Shown here in pieces: positions 18,319-25,878 of a stretch of DNA of 54,075 nt (position 1 is its first letter; every line of letters starts with the position of its first letter). This DNA is from Verrucomicrobiota bacterium (lineage in GTDB: Bacteria > Verrucomicrobiota > Verrucomicrobiia > Limisphaerales > JAIPKD01): positions 1 through 54,075 of the forward strand of contig JAIPKD010000012.1 of the NCBI GenBank assembly GCA_021733835.1, read 5' to 3'. The notes beneath the pieces are model-generated. The model was not told where the DNA came from and did not search any database. It saw only the letters and a program-made list of their open reading frames with translations. The position numbers were made by a program, and so were the translations under genes.

Positions 18319-18394
18319 CCGGAGTCCTCGTGTGGCTTGGATTGATGCGCTTATTACGAAAGAAAAATGACTTGGATAATAGCAACATACAAAA

Positions 18395-19453
18395 ATGAAG
18401 GTAGTGCCGTTTGTAGCTGAAACGGCTTATCAAGCCGTCGAAAAAATACGCGAAGAACTCGGGCCGCAGGCCGTCGTTCTGAATGTCCGGCGGCTCCCGG
18501 CAGAGGGGCTTTCGAGGTTATGGAGAAAACCGGCGATCGAGGTGCTCGCGTGTTTGCCCGACGGAAGGAATGGTCGAGAAGACAGATTAGACGAGCTCAA
18601 GCGCGAGTTGGGCGAGATAAAACGTGAATTGCCGGGCATACGCAATAACGGCGGCGGCGTACGCGGTCAGACGATTGCGCAGAGCGGTTATTCGAGCGGT
18701 TGGCGCATAGGCATGATGCTTGAGAATACGGGCATGCTGCCCGTGCATATTCAGAATATAGTCGACAGACTCCATGCGTTGCATGGGCCCACCCGGCCGG
18801 AGCCGGTCGGGCGCGAGCTGCATCTTGCGGGCGCGTTATTGGAAGACCTCTGGCCGCGGCGTCTGCAGTTCGGGACGGAGACGGACTCGAGAATTCATTT
18901 GCTAATCGGCGCGCCCGGCGTGGGGAAATCAACGTGCCTATGCAAGTGGCTTGCCAAGTCGGTGTTGATCGACGGTCAAAAGGCGATGCTATGGCGATTG
19001 GACGGCGCCGCGGCCAACGTTGCCGAGCCGGTGAGCGTATACGGGGAGATTCTCGGCGTGCCCGTCATGCGTTCCTGGCGCGGATACGCGCTCGAGGATG
19101 AAAACGAGATCGGTTTCATAGACTTGCCGGGATGGAACTGGAATAAGTCCGACGCCGTTTCAGAGTTGTCGTCGCTGATTCAAACTTGGGGTAATCCTCG
19201 ACTGCACCTGGTATTGAACGGCGCGTATGACATACATCTGCAATTGGCGCAGGTGCGGGCGTTTTCGGGGCTGCCGCTGAGCGGGATAATCGTTACGCAT
19301 ATGGACGAAGAGAGCAGGTGGGGCAAGCTTTGGAACCTGGTGTTAGGCACAAATTACACGCTCGAATACATCAGTGCCGGGCAAAATATTCCCGGAGATT
19401 TTTTTAGGCCGACGCCTGAATTGATCCTGAGGAGGCAGTTCGGACTGAAATAG
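18395..19453 (+). CDS. flhF: SRP-type GTPase FlhF, divergent
   Basis: 352 residues. FlhF normally sets the position and number of flagella. The N-terminus (FVAETAYQAVEKIREELGPQ) is typical, and Walker A is GAPGVGKST (residues 172-180). The G4 position reads THMDEES and G5 reads SAGQNIPGDF, both close to consensus. However the usual DTYR region is RLDGAAAN and the DTAGR motif is IDLPGW, so GTP hydrolysis may be altered. It lies 76 bp after flhA with no partner flhG in the window. The ribosome binding site is weak. Confidence 0.88.
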   Translation: MKVVPFVAETAYQAVEKIREELGPQAVVLNVRRLPAEGLSRLWRKPAIEVLACLPDGRNGREDRLDELKRELGEIKRELPGIRNNGGGVRGQTIAQSGYSSGWRIGMMLENTGMLPVHIQNIVDRLHALHGPTRPEPVGRELHLAGALLEDLWPRRLQFGTETDSRIHLLIGAPGVGKSTCLCKWLAKSVLIDGQKAMLWRLDGAAANVAEPVSVYGEILGVPVMRSWRGYALEDENEIGFIDLPGWNWNKSDAVSELSSLIQTWGNPRLHLVLNGAYDIHLQLAQVRAFSGLPLSGIIVTHMDEESRWGKLWNLVLGTNYTLEYISAGQNIPGDFFRPTPELILRRQFGLK

Positions 19454-19471
19454 AGGTGTTGTGCGGGGATA

Positions 19472-19774
19472 ATGCATGGATTTGAAAATGTGGCAAATGT
19501 TTTGCTTAGCTCGTTGCGACGAGGTGTGGTGATGAAGTTGATGATGATTACAGGCGGTATGTTGGGATTCGCGATTGCGCTTGCTCTGAGTGCCGGGAGC
19601 GGCGCGGATTGGTCGAAGACACTGTGGCATGCCTGCCTGTCGGCGTATGTTGCCGGATTACTCTTTCGGTGGTGGGGTAAGGTTTGGGTGAAGAACCTTA
19701 ATAAGGCACGCATGGAACAGATGATGGTCGCCAGGGATAAGGCTATGAAACAAAATTCAAACATTGAGGAATAG
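19472..19774 (+). CDS. Small membrane protein between flhF and fliA
   Basis: 100 residues, not recognised. Two hydrophobic segments (about residues 22-42, MKLMMITGGMLGFAIALALS, and 50-66) are followed by a basic/helical tail (KVWVKNLNKARMEQMMVARD). GCGGGG precedes the ATG at 19472; an ATG at codon 21 (19532) is an alternative that would start just before the first helix. Its position in the flagellar operon, 18 bp after flhF and ending 4 bp before fliA, suggests a flagellar or motor-related role, but that is inference. Confidence 0.7.
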   Translation: MHGFENVANVLLSSLRRGVVMKLMMITGGMLGFAIALALSAGSGADWSKTLWHACLSAYVAGLLFRWWGKVWVKNLNKARMEQMMVARDKAMKQNSNIEE

Positions 19775-19778
19775 AAGT

Positions 19779-20600
19779 ATGCAACAGCCTGCATTTACCG
19801 AACAAGAACCTGAAATGCAGCAGGCATATCAGGGACGCCGTGTGAAGAATCCTTACCAAGGGAGCCTGACGCCCGGCAGCGCCGCTGAAAATGAATTCGT
19901 AAGGGAACGCCTGCCGCTTGTGAAAAGCGTCGTCGGACGAATTGCAATGACCTTGCCGAGTCATGTGGATACGGACGACTTACTGAGCGCAGGCCTTGTA
20001 GGTTTGCTCAATGCCGTGCGTCAGTATGATCCGAATTCGGGGGCCTCTTTCAACTCATACGCCCGCGTGAGGATCAGGGGCGCGGTGTTCGATGAATTAC
20101 GAAAACAGGATTGGGTGCCGCGATCCGTACACGCGAAGGCCAAGAAGGTGCAAAACGTAATTCAGGAGCTCGAACAGGCCGGAGGCGCCACGCCCACAGA
20201 CGAGGAAGTCGCCGAGGCGCTGGACTTGACGATGTCCGAGTACGAGCAATTAATGAACGAGATAAAGCCTGCAACGTTCGTGTGCCTGGATTGTGTGCGC
20301 TCGAATGAGGCCGAGGGCGGTTCCATGCCCGGACAATACGAAGCCGTGGCCGACCAGCGTCAAGAGAATCCGAGAGAAGCCGTATCACGACGCGAGGTCA
20401 GCAGGCTGATCGCCGAGCGGCTCGAACAATTACCCGAGGTTCAGCGGAAGGTGCTCGCGCTTTACTATTTCGAGGGCCTGCGTTTGCGCGAGATCGCCGA
20501 GGCATTCGGTTTAACCGAATCGCGCATTTGCCAGATTCATTCCAAGGCCATACTTGCGATCAAGTCATATCTGGAACGACACGAGTTAAACCGGTTTTGA
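19779..20600 (+). CDS. fliA: Flagellar sigma factor FliA (sigma-28)
   Basis: 273 residues from the ATG at 19779, which has GAGGA at 19766-19770. Region 2 (LVKSVVGRIAMTLPSHVDTD, DLLSAGLVGLLNAVRQYDP, FNSYARVRIRGAVFDELRKQ) and region 4 (LRLREIAEAFGLTESRICQI) are clear. It is expected to transcribe late genes such as flagellin, which lie outside the window. No FlgM anti-sigma factor is visible here. A TTG five codons upstream overlaps the previous gene and is less likely. Confidence 0.96.
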   Translation: MQQPAFTEQEPEMQQAYQGRRVKNPYQGSLTPGSAAENEFVRERLPLVKSVVGRIAMTLPSHVDTDDLLSAGLVGLLNAVRQYDPNSGASFNSYARVRIRGAVFDELRKQDWVPRSVHAKAKKVQNVIQELEQAGGATPTDEEVAEALDLTMSEYEQLMNEIKPATFVCLDCVRSNEAEGGSMPGQYEAVADQRQENPREAVSRREVSRLIAERLEQLPEVQRKVLALYYFEGLRLREIAEAFGLTESRICQIHSKAILAIKSYLERHELNRF

Positions 20601-20612
20601 CGGTATTTATTC

Positions 20613-21482
20613 ATGATCATTATTTTAGGAGCGATAATTGTACTGGCGTCGGTAGTCGGCGGATTCACCATGGCCGGCGGTAATATCCTTACGCTGATTC
20701 ATATATCGGAGTTTGTCATTATCGGCGGCGCGGCGCTGGGCGCGCTGATTATTATGTCGCCGAAGGCGGTATTGATCAATGTATTCAAGAGAGTTGCCGC
20801 CGCTTTCAAGGGCACCCCGTTTAATCAAAACACATACGAGGAGCTGTTCAAGGCGCTGTACGAACTCTTCCTTTTGGGTAGGAGAAACGGAATGATAGCC
20901 TTGGAAGACCATATAACTGAGCCGGAGAAGAGCAGCATTTTTTCTAAGTACCCCTCCTTCCTGAAAAATAAACAGGCAGTCGCGTTCCTTTGCAACGGGC
21001 TGATGCCGATCGTGGACGGCAGGATCAAGCCGGATCAGCTGAAGATGCTTATGGAAACCGAGCTTGATAGTATGGAGGATGAAATACACGCGCCGGTGAA
21101 TGTCCTTACCAAGGCGGCCGATGCGATGCCAGGCTTCGGTATCGTCGCCGCGGTGCTCGGGATAGTTATTACAATGGGGTCTATTGCGGGGCCTATCGAG
21201 CATATCGGCGAACAGGTGGCCGCGGCGCTCGTGGGGACGTTTCTGGGGATATTTATCGCATACGGTTTTATGAATCCTCTGGCTGTGAACGTGGAATTCA
21301 TTAATACAGCCGAGATGGACTACACGCGCTGTATCGCCTCTGCGGTAATCGGTTTTGCCAACGGTATGGCGCCGATAATGGCCATCGAGGTGGCGCGGCG
21401 CGGGCTTCCGAACGACTTGAAGCCGGAGGCCGATGAGCTGGAGTCGATGCTCAAGGCCATTAAACCGGTAAATAAGGGCTGA
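20613..21482 (+). CDS. motA: Flagellar stator protein MotA
   Basis: 289 residues, four membrane helices (two at the N-terminus, two after residue 165). Family motifs are DAMPGFGIVAAVLGIVITMG and AALVGTFLGIFIAYGFMNPL. The cytoplasmic loop between helices 2 and 3 contains the charged residues that contact FliG. It is 12 bp after fliA and pairs with motB. The ion used (proton or sodium) cannot be decided from sequence alone. Confidence 0.96.
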   Translation: MIIILGAIIVLASVVGGFTMAGGNILTLIHISEFVIIGGAALGALIIMSPKAVLINVFKRVAAAFKGTPFNQNTYEELFKALYELFLLGRRNGMIALEDHITEPEKSSIFSKYPSFLKNKQAVAFLCNGLMPIVDGRIKPDQLKMLMETELDSMEDEIHAPVNVLTKAADAMPGFGIVAAVLGIVITMGSIAGPIEHIGEQVAAALVGTFLGIFIAYGFMNPLAVNVEFINTAEMDYTRCIASAVIGFANGMAPIMAIEVARRGLPNDLKPEADELESMLKAIKPVNKG

Positions 21483-21528
21483 GCGACGTCAAATTCAGTG
21501 AGATAAAGCGAAGACAGCGTTGAAGTAA

Positions 21529-22275
21529 ATGGCAAAGAACAAACATGGACATCATGGTGGATCATGGAAGGTGGCGTACGGAGATTTTATTACTACCATG
21601 ATGGCGCTGTTCCTTGTGCTCTGGTTGACGGCGCAGGATAAGAAGATCAAGGAAGCCGTCGAGCGCGCTTTCCGGAATCCGTTTTCTTCAGTGACCCATG
21701 ACTCAGTAGGGATCGTGCCGAATGATGAAACACAGGCGGTGAAGTCCGAAAAAGGAAACTTCAGTTCATCGTCGGCCGTTGAACTGCGAATGCTCAGACG
21801 CCTGAATCAGGACCTGATGAAGAGTTTCGAATACGATCCTTCGGAGGAAAACAAGAACATGAAACTGGAATTGACCTCCGAAGGGTTGATGATAAGCCTT
21901 TTCGATAATTCGCGGAAGCCGATATTCCAAAAGGATACAGCCGAGTTTACCAGCTACGGACGCTGGATATTCTCAACCCTCGCCTGGGAGGTATCCAGGT
22001 ATTCAGTGTTTAAAATCGAATTGGCCGGGCATACCGAGAAAGGACACAAACCGCCGGGCCAAGATTATGGAAACTGGGAGCTGTCGGCCGATCGCGCCAA
22101 CGCGGCCAGACGCGAATTGGTTCTCAACGGCGTCGAGAATGAACAGATAGCCAAGGTCTCCGGGTTCGCCGACAAGCGGCCGATGAAGGATTACTCTCCC
22201 TATGACGAAGAAAACCGCAGGGTAACGGTGCTACTGAAACTCAAGCAGAATAATAACAATGAATCAACAGGCTGA
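21529..22275 (+). CDS. motB: Flagellar stator protein MotB
   Basis: 248 residues. The N-terminus GGSWKVAYGDFITTMMALFL contains the ion-binding Asp (D19) at the start of the single membrane helix. The C-terminal OmpA-like peptidoglycan-binding domain has FKIELAGHTEKG and YGNWELSADRANAARRELV, then a variant of the usual R-x-x-R-V pattern (ENRRVTVLL). MotB anchors the stator to the cell wall. The last 17 nt overlap the next ORF. Confidence 0.96.
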   Translation: MAKNKHGHHGGSWKVAYGDFITTMMALFLVLWLTAQDKKIKEAVERAFRNPFSSVTHDSVGIVPNDETQAVKSEKGNFSSSSAVELRMLRRLNQDLMKSFEYDPSEENKNMKLELTSEGLMISLFDNSRKPIFQKDTAEFTSYGRWIFSTLAWEVSRYSVFKIELAGHTEKGHKPPGQDYGNWELSADRANAARRELVLNGVENEQIAKVSGFADKRPMKDYSPYDEENRRVTVLLKLKQNNNNESTG

Positions 22276-22615
22276 AAAAAACGAGAAGGCATTCATCCCT
22301 TTAGCGGCGGAACGATACGAGTCAACCCCGGAGTCGCGGTTTAAGCTCAGGCTGCTGCGTTCATCCGCCGACCGCAATGAACATTATGAAGAATCCGCCG
22401 ACCGCGGCGCAAGACAAGATAAAGAAGGCGCAGGGGGTGCCGATGATAATTCGTCCGAGCACGACGAACCGCAATTATCCGTCGAGCGCGAGGGAGACAC
22501 GATACGGCGTATACGGATCGAATGCTGTTGCGGATGCGTGATTGATATATCCTGCGAGTATCAAGGTGCGGAAGCGAATCCCGGGAATGAGGCGCATGCC
22601 GGCGACCACGGGTAA
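22259..22615 (+). CDS. Small Cys-cluster protein downstream of motB
   Basis: 118 residues, not recognised. The first 80 residues are polar and probably disordered, rich in Glu, Arg, Asp and Ser. The C-terminal part has a compact IRIECCCGCVIDISCEY motif: four Cys residues in a C-C-C-x-C pattern plus one more, reminiscent of a small metal-binding knuckle. It overlaps motB by 17 nt and ends the first flagellar transcription unit before the terminator at 22.68 kb. A motor-related role is inference only. Confidence 0.65.
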   Translation: MNQQAEKNEKAFIPLAAERYESTPESRFKLRLLRSSADRNEHYEESADRGARQDKEGAGGADDNSSEHDEPQLSVEREGDTIRRIRIECCCGCVIDISCEYQGAEANPGNEAHAGDHG

Positions 22616-22618
22616 ATT

Positions 22619-22744
22619 ATGCATATCAACTTTTTCCATCCGGGCACTAATTACCGGTTGGAGAGCCCGATAAAAGCTAAAACGGCCTGGAACCAGGCCG
22701 TTTTTCAATTGGCACACCGTATGCTTGAGGCAACTACACTATGA
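22619..22744 (+). CDS. Possible 41-residue ORF overlapping the flgF start
   Basis: ATG at 22619 opens a 41-codon frame (MHINFFHPGTNYRLES...) that ends TGA at 22742-22744, overlapping the flgF ATG as ATGA. The peptide looks protein-like, with an amphipathic C-terminal helix. But the same DNA also contains a perfect intrinsic terminator and a sigma-54-type promoter, so coding and regulation would have to overlap. No strong ribosome binding site is seen. It may be coincidence. Confidence 0.3.
   Translation: MHINFFHPGTNYRLESPIKAKTAWNQAVFQLAHRMLEATTL
22679..22705 (+). terminator. Intrinsic terminator between the two flagellar operons
   Basis: AAAACGGCCTGG (22679-22690) pairs perfectly with CCAGGCCGTTTT after a 2-nt loop, followed by a run of five T. 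The A and T tracts make it usable on both strands. It separates the fliA-motAB unit from flgF. Confidence 0.85.
22710..22725 (+). promoter_or_regulatory. Sigma-54-type promoter for flgF operon
   Basis: TGGCACACCGTATGCT has -24 GG at 22711-22712 and -12 GC at 22723-22724 with exactly 10 nt between them, and the TGGCAC half is a perfect match. It lies between the terminator and the flgF ATG at 22741. Same geometry as the site before flgB. Confidence 0.72.
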
Positions 22745-23496
22745 ACGTCAGTTTCTACAACGCGGCCATGGGATTGGCGGCGAACCAACAATGGCAAGAG
22801 ACAATAGTCAATAATCTTGCTTCAAGTTCGCAGCCGGGATTCAGGAAAGAGGAAATTGCGTTCTCATCTATGGACGCCGGCAAGGTATCCGGTACCGGCA
22901 ATAATACCGCTTCCGCGGAGTCGAATGTATATGTTCCGTTTGTGAGAAAATCAGTAAATTTCACCCGCGGTGAAACGAAGTACACCGGTGATCCCACCGA
23001 CGTGGCTATTAAGGGCGCCGGATTTTTCGAGATCGAATTACCCGACGGTTCGACCGGCTATACGAGAAGGGGCGAATTCAAGGTCAGTACCCAAGGCGAA
23101 CTCGTTACGCTCGAAGGATATCGCGTCCTGGGTGACGGCGCACCTATTCAATTGGACATCAATAACAAGGCGCCGGTCTCGATTCAGCAGGATGGACGTG
23201 TGATGCAAGGCGGCATTCCGAGAGGGAACATTACGCTCGTGGATTTCAATAATCCGGGACTGCTCACGCCCATCAGCGGAAGTTGTTTCATTGCCGCGGA
23301 TCAGAACCTATTGCCTGTGCCGGTGGACGAACCGAATCTTCAACAAGGCCTTGTAGAGACCGCCAATACGACGCCGGTCGCCGAGATGGCGAATCTGATG
23401 ACCGCGTTGCGCGCATACGAAACAAATCAAAAGGTAATCCAGACAACCGATGAACGGTTGTCGAAAACTATCGCTCAACTGGGAACACCAAGCTGA
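22741..23496 (+). CDS. flgF: Flagellar proximal rod protein FlgF
   Basis: 251 residues. The N-terminal axial motif is slightly degenerate (ETIVNNLASSSQPGFRKEEI, where NNLAN is usual), then GAGFFEIELPDGSTGYTRRG, and the C-terminal ANLMTALRAYETNQKVIQTT is typical. The order flgF-flgG, the degenerate N-terminal motif and the shorter length distinguish it from FlgG. GAGG at 22727-22730 is its ribosome binding site. First gene of the second flagellar operon. Confidence 0.9.
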   Translation: MNVSFYNAAMGLAANQQWQETIVNNLASSSQPGFRKEEIAFSSMDAGKVSGTGNNTASAESNVYVPFVRKSVNFTRGETKYTGDPTDVAIKGAGFFEIELPDGSTGYTRRGEFKVSTQGELVTLEGYRVLGDGAPIQLDINNKAPVSIQQDGRVMQGGIPRGNITLVDFNNPGLLTPISGSCFIAADQNLLPVPVDEPNLQQGLVETANTTPVAEMANLMTALRAYETNQKVIQTTDERLSKTIAQLGTPS

Positions 23497-23504
23497 TCAG
23501 GCTT

Positions 23505-24287
23505 ATGTTAAGAGCATTATATTCAGCGGCCTCGGGAATGGAATCGCAACAGTTGAACCTGGACGTGATATCCAACAACCTCGCCAACGTAAATACGACG
23601 GGATTCAAGCGCAGTAAGATCGAGTTCCAGGACCTATTGTATCAAAACAAGCGTCTCGCCGGCGCAGAAGCCGGCGCAGGCAACCAGTTGCCCACCGGAT
23701 TACAGGTCGGACACGGCGCCCGCGCTGTGGCTACTTCAAAGATTTTCACAAACGGCGAGCTGACCAAAACAGGTGAGCGCCTCGACCTGGCCATCCAGGG
23801 CGACGGCTTTTTCGAAGTCCAAATGCCGGACGGCACGAACGCGTACACGCGTGACGGCGCGTTCAAGACGTCTTCGGACGGGCGTATAACCACCAGCGAC
23901 GGACTGGTGGTGCTGAGTGGATTCCAACCCATTCCGCCCGGGACGACGGATGTCAATATCGCGGCCAATGGTAACGTGACTACCGCAGGCGCCAACGGTA
24001 CGCAAAACTTCAGGGTGCAATTGGTGCGTTTTACTAATCCAAGCGGACTGGAGAGCATGGGGCGTAATCTATATAGGGAAACGCAGGCCTCCGGACAGTC
24101 GGAAATAGGGAATCCGGGCGAGGACGGTTTCGGCGAACTCGCTCAAGGATACCTGGAAATGTCAAACGTCAAGGTGGTCGAGGAAATGGTCAACCTGATA
24201 CTTGCGCAACGCGCGTACGAGGTCAGCGCCAAGGCGGTTCAGGCCTCAGATGAAATGATGCAGATGAGTAATAACCTGCGTAGATGA
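23505..24287 (+). CDS. flgG: Flagellar distal rod protein FlgG
   Basis: 260 residues, the normal FlgG length. The N-terminus LRALYSAASGMESQQLNLDV and VISNNLANVNTTGFKRSKIE followed by FQDLLYQ are diagnostic for FlgG, and the C-terminus QGYLEMSNVKVVEEMVNLIL continues with AQRAYEVSAKAVQASDEMMQ. It forms the distal rod through the P and L rings. It overlaps flgA by an ATGA. Confidence 0.98.
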   Translation: MLRALYSAASGMESQQLNLDVISNNLANVNTTGFKRSKIEFQDLLYQNKRLAGAEAGAGNQLPTGLQVGHGARAVATSKIFTNGELTKTGERLDLAIQGDGFFEVQMPDGTNAYTRDGAFKTSSDGRITTSDGLVVLSGFQPIPPGTTDVNIAANGNVTTAGANGTQNFRVQLVRFTNPSGLESMGRNLYRETQASGQSEIGNPGEDGFGELAQGYLEMSNVKVVEEMVNLILAQRAYEVSAKAVQASDEMMQMSNNLRR

Positions 24288-25258
24288 CGGTGTTTGATAT
24301 GAAGAATAAGATAATTATCGCCTGTCTTTTGTTCCTGATTCAAACCTTACTGTGCGGCGCAGCGCCGATGGACGCAGACACGGTATTCAGGCTTTCGGCA
24401 AACACGGAGGTCTCAAGCGAAGGCGTGTTCCTGGATCAATTGGTGACCGCTGAAAACGGTGATGCTGTGCCGCATCTCAAGATAGCGGATGCGCCGGACT
24501 TCGGGAAGATGCATGTCATGACACGTTCCAAGATAAATGAAATATTAAATGATTTGAATAAATCCCTTGTAATATCGCAGTGGTCGGGTGCCGAGCGCGC
24601 CTGTGTGAGCAGGAAGACGCGCATGTTGGAACAACAGGAACTGCGTGATGTCCTGACTGCCATACTCCAGGAAAAATACGTGAAGACACTCGGCGCACTG
24701 GAGCTGAGGTTCGCGCGTCCGTGGACGCCGGTGCGGATACCGGACGAGGAATATCAAGTGAAGCTTTTGGATATGCCGGCCTCCGGTATAAGCGCGTACT
24801 TCATGGTACGCTTCGAAATAGTCGTTGCCGGCGAGGCTGTCGGCGACTGGAACCAGATTCTGCAGGCCAAGGTATGGCGTGATGTGTACGTTACCGCAAA
24901 CCAGGTGCGTCGCAGTGAATGGTTGAGCAGAGTGGAACTGGCGAGTGAAAAACGCGATATATTGGACTTGCGCGATGTAATAGTCGAGTTACCCGATCAA
25001 CCCGAAATGTACGAATTCTCTATGAGCGTCCGAGCCGGCAGCCCGCTGACGCCGCGGATGCTCAAGCTAAGGCCCCTTATTAAGCGCGGCGAGATGGTCG
25101 AAGCGGTGGTGGACAACGGGACATTGCAGATTTCACTCAAGGTTCAAGCGCTCGAGGACGGCGCAATAGGTCAGGCCGTCAGAGTGCGCAACCTTCGGTC
25201 ACAAAAAGAATTGTACGGAGAGGTAAAAGATGAAAACACGGTTTTGGTATCACTCTAA
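24284..25258 (+). CDS. flgA: Flagellar P-ring assembly chaperone FlgA
   Basis: 324 residues. A signal peptide (about residues 9-28, IIIACLLFLIQTLLCGAA) sends it to the periplasm, where FlgA assists FlgI polymerisation. The C-terminal SAF-type region shows LDLRDVIVELPD, GSPLTPRMLKLRPLIKRGEM and GAIGQAVRVRNLRSQKELYG, which are characteristic. The start overlaps flgG; an ATG five codons later (24299) is equally possible. It overlaps flgH by 29 nt. Confidence 0.9.
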   Translation: MTVFDMKNKIIIACLLFLIQTLLCGAAPMDADTVFRLSANTEVSSEGVFLDQLVTAENGDAVPHLKIADAPDFGKMHVMTRSKINEILNDLNKSLVISQWSGAERACVSRKTRMLEQQELRDVLTAILQEKYVKTLGALELRFARPWTPVRIPDEEYQVKLLDMPASGISAYFMVRFEIVVAGEAVGDWNQILQAKVWRDVYVTANQVRRSEWLSRVELASEKRDILDLRDVIVELPDQPEMYEFSMSVRAGSPLTPRMLKLRPLIKRGEMVEAVVDNGTLQISLKVQALEDGAIGQAVRVRNLRSQKELYGEVKDENTVLVSL

Positions 25259-25868
25259 AGTAAAGGCATTTATATTCTGCATATTGACGGCGTCAATGGC
25301 GATTCACGCGGTCGCCGATTCGCTGTGGAAGGACGACACATCGAGGTCGATGTTCGCTGACAGGCGCGCTCACGCCGTGGGCGATATACTTACCATCATC
25401 GTTCAGGAAAACAGCACCACAAGTAAAGACGCCAACACAAAGACTTCCAAACAGTCGGGTGTGGATATCGGGATCAGTAAATTCCTTTACGGCCCTGAAG
25501 CAAGCGGATTACTGACAAAAGAAGGCCAGTACCCGGCGTTGAAATTCAACACAAGCAGCCAATTCGACGGGAGCGGACAGGTAGGCACGTCCGAAAAGAT
25601 CATCGCCAAGATCGCCGTTCGCGTGGTGGACAAGCTTCCGAACGATACTTTGCTCATAGAAGGCTCCAGACGGACATCCTTCGCGGGTGAAAAGCAGGAT
25701 GTCGTGCTCCGCGGCTTTGTCCGTACGGACGACATCAGCTCGAACAACACCGTTTACAGCTATAACATCGCCGACGTCGAGATTCAATTCTACTCACGTG
25801 GTACGGCGACCGACGGACAGAAAAAGGGATGGTTCACGCGTTCATGGGATAAGGTTAACCCATTCTGA
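25230..25868 (+). CDS. flgH: Flagellar L-ring protein FlgH without lipobox
   Basis: 212 residues. FlgH forms the outer-membrane L ring. Core motifs are present: FADRRAHAVGDILTIIVQEN and VRVVDKLPNDTLLIEGSR, ending with the domain DISSNNTVYSYNIADVEIQF. The signal sequence (KAFIFCILTASMAIHAVA) is followed by Asp-Ser rather than the lipid-modified Cys of classical FlgH, so it is probably cleaved by signal peptidase I. GGAGAGG stands 5 nt before the ATG, fixing this start despite the overlap with flgA. Confidence 0.94.
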   Translation: MKTRFWYHSKVKAFIFCILTASMAIHAVADSLWKDDTSRSMFADRRAHAVGDILTIIVQENSTTSKDANTKTSKQSGVDIGISKFLYGPEASGLLTKEGQYPALKFNTSSQFDGSGQVGTSEKIIAKIAVRVVDKLPNDTLLIEGSRRTSFAGEKQDVVLRGFVRTDDISSNNTVYSYNIADVEIQFYSRGTATDGQKKGWFTRSWDKVNPF

Positions 25869-25878
25869 GGCTGGTTTC

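Noticed and set aside
18330-18355. Possible sigma-54 promoter before flhF (TGTGGCTTGGATTGATGCGC)
   Set aside because: The distance between GG and GC is 11 (or 8) nt instead of the required 10.
22640-22665. Sigma-28-like -10 box (CCGATAAA) upstream of flgF
   Set aside because: No good TAAA-type -35 at the correct spacing, and the sequence lies before the terminator. The sigma-54 site after the terminator explains flgF better.
25687-25878. Longer flgI start within flgH
   Set aside because: The added residues are Arg/Thr-rich and out of frame with flgH, with no signal sequence; the ATG at 25879 gives a normal FlgI signal peptide.
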